Assembly (NCBI RefSeq): GCF_028473665.1
Contig: NZ_CP098774.1
Location: 2,852,001 to 2,916,000 of the forward strand
Source: Sphingomonas sp. QA11
GTDB lineage: Bacteria; Pseudomonadota; Alphaproteobacteria; Sphingomonadales; Sphingomonadaceae
Direction of reading: 5' to 3'
Length of the DNA: 64,000 bases
In this document: positions 61,303 to 64,000 of the stretch, one piece after another
Numbering within the stretch: the first letter of the stretch is position 1
Layout: every line of letters starts with the position of its first letter
The notes under the pieces: model-generated
Told to the model about the DNA's origin: nothing
What the model saw: only the letters and a program-made list of their open reading frames with translations
Database searches by the model: none
Translations under genes and position numbers: made by a program

Positions 61303-63750
61303 TTGCGGCATGTGGCAATCAAGGCGTTCGCTGCAATCTCGTTGGTCGGTGCCTGCGCACCCTATGCGACGGCGCAGGAAATAACGGCGAATCAAGTCGA
61401 TGAGCAGGCCCCGCCGCGGGAAACGGATCGCCGCAAGAAGCCCGATATCGGCGCGTCCCAGGGCGATATCGTGGTCACCGGCTCGCTGATCCGCGGCCTG
61501 CCGAAAGAATATGTCGCCAGCCCGGTGTTTACCTATGGCCAGGCGGATATCGTGCACTCAGGTGCCGGTTCGGTGTCCGAATATATGCTTACAATACCGC
61601 AGAACTTCACCGGCGACCTGAGCGAGTTCGCCACCACCGGCGCCGGCATCGGCAGCCCGCTTGGCGATGCAGCCACCTACAATCAGTTCGACGGCTTTGC
61701 CGGTTTCGCGCTGCGCGGCCTTGCCTCGGACGCGACGCTGACCCTGCTCAACGGACGACGCATGCCCTCGGTCGGCCTCACCGAGGCGCCGACCGTATCG
61801 ACCATTCCATCGATGCTGATCGAGCGCATCGACATCATCCCCGACGGCGCCTCGGCGACCTATGGTGCCGACGCCGTTGCCGGCGTCGTCAACATCGTGA
61901 CCCGCAAGCCGGATCATGGGCTCGAACTTCAGGCCCGCGGCGCGACCGCGACACGGACCGGCAAGCAGGATGTGCAGATCAGCGGGCTTGCCGGGCATTC
62001 GTGGAGCAGCGGCACCATCTACGGCATGGCGATGTACCAGAAACGATCGCCCTTCATCGGCGACCCGGTCGATGTCTCGGGGGAAGCGCTTCAGATAACG
62101 CAGCTCCCGAACGAGCGGCTCACCGGCCTGTATGCGGGCGGGCGGCAGGAGGCCGGCGACTTCACCTTTTCGATCGACGCCTCCCGCTTCCAGCGCGACC
62201 GCAATTCACGTCAGATTTTTCTCGACGAGCCGGCCTTCAACCGGGAGTTCAAGACCCGCACCACAGGCGTATCGGTCTATAACGGCATCCACTGGCAGGG
62301 TAAGGATTCCACGGCGCTGGACCTGACCGTGGACTATCACCGCACCCACACCGACAGCAGTTCCAGCCGGGTCGGGCGCTCGCCCAGCTTGCGCGATTCC
62401 ACCAACACGCTGTTCGTCGCTGAACTGCGCGGCCAGACCGCGTTGGCGACATTGCCGGCCGGGCCGGTCCTGGTCGCCGGCGGCTTCCAGTATCGCGCCG
62501 AGACGCTGCGCACCGACGCGACGATCTTCTTCAACCGCAATGGCGGCACCCGCAAGGTCAAGTCGGTCTTCGGCGAGGTCAACCTGCCGATCGTAGGTAC
62601 TGGGCAGGGAGTACCGCTGGTCCGGTCGCTGATCCTGTCCGCCGCCGCCCGATATGAGGATCTGGGTTTCGACAGGACGCTCTCGCCCAAGATCGGGCTC
62701 CGCTGGCAAATCGACCGATCCATCGCGCTGCGCGGAACCTATGCACGATCATTCCTCGTGCCGCGGTTCCGGAGCACGATCGGCATCGCCGAGCAGGTAT
62801 CGTTCGGCCTGTATGACTATGCATTCCTCGACCCGAAGGATCAGAACCCCGTCCTGCCGGCAGGCAAGGCGCTGGTCATGTTCCGGGCGGGCGCCAACCC
62901 GGATCTCAAGACCCAGAAGGCCGATACGTTCACGGTCGGCGTGGATTTCACCCCGACATTCATCCCCAATCTCACCGTGAAGGCCGGTTACTACCGGATC
63001 AGGATCTCAGGGCGCGTCGGGACGCCGTCACCGGACGACAGCCTTTCGATCAAGGACCTGCAGGTCTTCAATACGCCCAACCCGAGCTTGGCGCAGGTAA
63101 AGCAGGTCATCGACAATCCGGCCGTTTTCCGCCGGTTCGCTGAAGTGCCGTCGATCAATGGCGGCGATCTCACCTTCTTCGACAACGCGGGCCAGGTGCC
63201 AACCAGCCTGTTATCCCAGGTGCAGATGATCGCCGACATCAGGGCACAGAATTTCGCCATCGAATCCACCGACGGCCTCGACCTCGACCTTGCCTATCGC
63301 ACCACATTGTTCGGGGGCACGGCGATGGTGAAACTGACCGGCCAATATATACTCAACCTTGATCTCAAGGCCGGGGGCTCGACGGCGATTTCGCGGCTCG
63401 ATGGCTATGCGAAGCCGGCCGATCTGCGGCTGAACGGCACCATCGCCTGGGGACGCGGCGCTTTCTCGATCGGATCGGTGGTCAATTACGTCGACGGCTT
63501 CACGGACGACCGCCCCAATGAGCCGATCCGACACATCGGGTCGTACACGACGGCTTCCCTGTTCCTTGGCGTCGATCTGGGCCGACTGTTGAAGTCACCA
63601 TTGTTCAGCGACAGCGAGGCGCAGCTTGTCGTCGCCAACCTGTTCGACCGTCAGCCGCCCCGCGTCGCCAACGGGGTAGTGGGCTATGATCCCTACAACA
63701 ACCCGCCCAACCCGCGGACAGTGGGCCTGGTTCTGAGCAAGCGGTTCTGA
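61303..63750 (+). CDS. TonB-dependent receptor
   Basis: 815 residues starting at a TTG (61303) after GGGGGAAACG; signal peptide ends near YATAQE. TonB box GDIVVTGSLIRG, plug with LRGLASDATLTLLNGRRMP, IERIDIIPDGASATYGADAVAGVVNIVTRKP, and a barrel closing in LSKRF. The 'GLxNGRRM...DGASATYGADA' type is common in sphingomonad/Xanthomonas-like receptors for peptides or sugars, unlike the other three here. Transcribed alone; the palindrome at 61266-61281 is the likely operator, suggesting metal-responsive or other separate control. Confidence 0.93.
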   Translation: MRHVAIKAFAAISLVGACAPYATAQEITANQVDEQAPPRETDRRKKPDIGASQGDIVVTGSLIRGLPKEYVASPVFTYGQADIVHSGAGSVSEYMLTIPQNFTGDLSEFATTGAGIGSPLGDAATYNQFDGFAGFALRGLASDATLTLLNGRRMPSVGLTEAPTVSTIPSMLIERIDIIPDGASATYGADAVAGVVNIVTRKPDHGLELQARGATATRTGKQDVQISGLAGHSWSSGTIYGMAMYQKRSPFIGDPVDVSGEALQITQLPNERLTGLYAGGRQEAGDFTFSIDASRFQRDRNSRQIFLDEPAFNREFKTRTTGVSVYNGIHWQGKDSTALDLTVDYHRTHTDSSSSRVGRSPSLRDSTNTLFVAELRGQTALATLPAGPVLVAGGFQYRAETLRTDATIFFNRNGGTRKVKSVFGEVNLPIVGTGQGVPLVRSLILSAAARYEDLGFDRTLSPKIGLRWQIDRSIALRGTYARSFLVPRFRSTIGIAEQVSFGLYDYAFLDPKDQNPVLPAGKALVMFRAGANPDLKTQKADTFTVGVDFTPTFIPNLTVKAGYYRIRISGRVGTPSPDDSLSIKDLQVFNTPNPSLAQVKQVIDNPAVFRRFAEVPSINGGDLTFFDNAGQVPTSLLSQVQMIADIRAQNFAIESTDGLDLDLAYRTTLFGGTAMVKLTGQYILNLDLKAGGSTAISRLDGYAKPADLRLNGTIAWGRGAFSIGSVVNYVDGFTDDRPNEPIRHIGSYTTASLFLGVDLGRLLKSPLFSDSEAQLVVANLFDRQPPRVANGVVGYDPYNNPPNPRTVGLVLSKRF

Positions 63751-64000
63751 CGGCACCCGGCATCCGGCTGGCGGCCTGCCCCTGCAGGTTCCACCACCAG
63801 CCACCCTCGTTATTGCCCAACCGGTTTCCACTCGGCCTTCTGGCTGGCCATCAGCGCCGGCCAGATTAGCTGTTGCAGCAAACTTTCTGCGAACAACGAT
63901 CTCCGGGGCATCAGAACAGCAGCCGGACGCCTCTAAAAACATATGGCGTTTGAGGGCGTGAGATGATTCACTGCATCCCGTGAGAACGGGAGGCAGCGAT
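63751..64000. other. Right end of the window, no supported gene
   Basis: A 250-bp stretch after the TonB-receptor stop. A 33-codon frame on the minus strand (63810-63911) exists but has no recognised family or strong ribosome-binding site. I assign no function. Confidence 0.4.

Noticed and set aside
63810..63911. 33-codon minus-strand frame near the right edge
   Set aside because: Ends in a plausible peptide but has no ribosome-binding site or recognised relative, and the window ends too soon to judge its context.
1..64000. CRISPR arrays, tRNA or rRNA genes, riboswitches
   Set aside because: No regularly spaced repeats, no cloverleaf-like or rRNA-like stretches, and no SAM- or cobalamin-riboswitch-like leader were seen in the intergenic regions, including those before the metNIQ and cys genes.

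Overview
The window is GC-rich chromosomal DNA from an alphaproteobacterium, most likely a sphingomonad (Sphingomonas, Sphingobium or Novosphingobium type). The pointers are four TonB-dependent receptors of the sphingomonad kind, many periplasmic hydrolases, tightly overlapping ATGA/GTGA gene junctions and a sigma-32-like htpG promoter. No rRNA, tRNA or CRISPR was seen. Function calls come from motifs and remembered family features; nothing was searched.

Region 1 (1-16.2 kb) is a catabolic/peptide-type accessory region. It holds an S9 prolyl-oligopeptidase (cut by the window edge), a TonB receptor, an alpha/beta hydrolase of haloacetate-dehalogenase type, a LeuC/LeuD pair with a divergent LysR regulator, a secreted penicillin-acylase-family Ntn hydrolase, an M20 amidohydrolase, an MHS-type MFS transporter, two SDRs and an AraC regulator. 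htpG follows (16.4-18.3 kb).

Region 2 (18.7-23.3 kb) is the most novel-looking locus. On the minus strand are a 65-aa peptide with a GDL motif, a radical SAM/SPASM maturase and a tiny four-cysteine zinc-ribbon protein. Divergent from these, on the plus strand, are a 71-aa orphan peptide, a strong hairpin, a ferritin-like diiron protein with two ExxH motifs, and an IucA/IucC-like (NIS siderophore-synthetase) ligase. It looks like a RiPP-type pathway combined with NIS chemistry. A decayed IS5-type transposase and a subclass B3 metallo-beta-lactamase gene lie on its right side.

Region 3 (24.9-61 kb) is a large sulfur-scavenging island: a dicarboxylate/cystine-type symporter, a 1-Cys peroxiredoxin, cysK, two cysE genes, an Ssu-type sulfonate ABC transporter with its own TonB receptor, five flavin-dependent monooxygenases (SsuD, SfnG and DszA types), a TauE-type exporter, a formylglycine-generating enzyme, two formylglycine sulfatases, a PhyH dioxygenase, a dipeptidase and a MetNIQ transporter. 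Nine copies of one 19-bp inverted repeat (consensus NTCYATCRATNYAGTRGRR) lie just upstream of these operons and nowhere else that I could see. An Rrf2-family regulator with a four-cysteine cluster (36738-37166) sits in the middle and is the obvious candidate to bind them. The island therefore reads as a single cysteine/sulfur-starvation regulon. A fourth TonB receptor (61.3-63.75 kb), with a different palindrome in front of it, ends the window.
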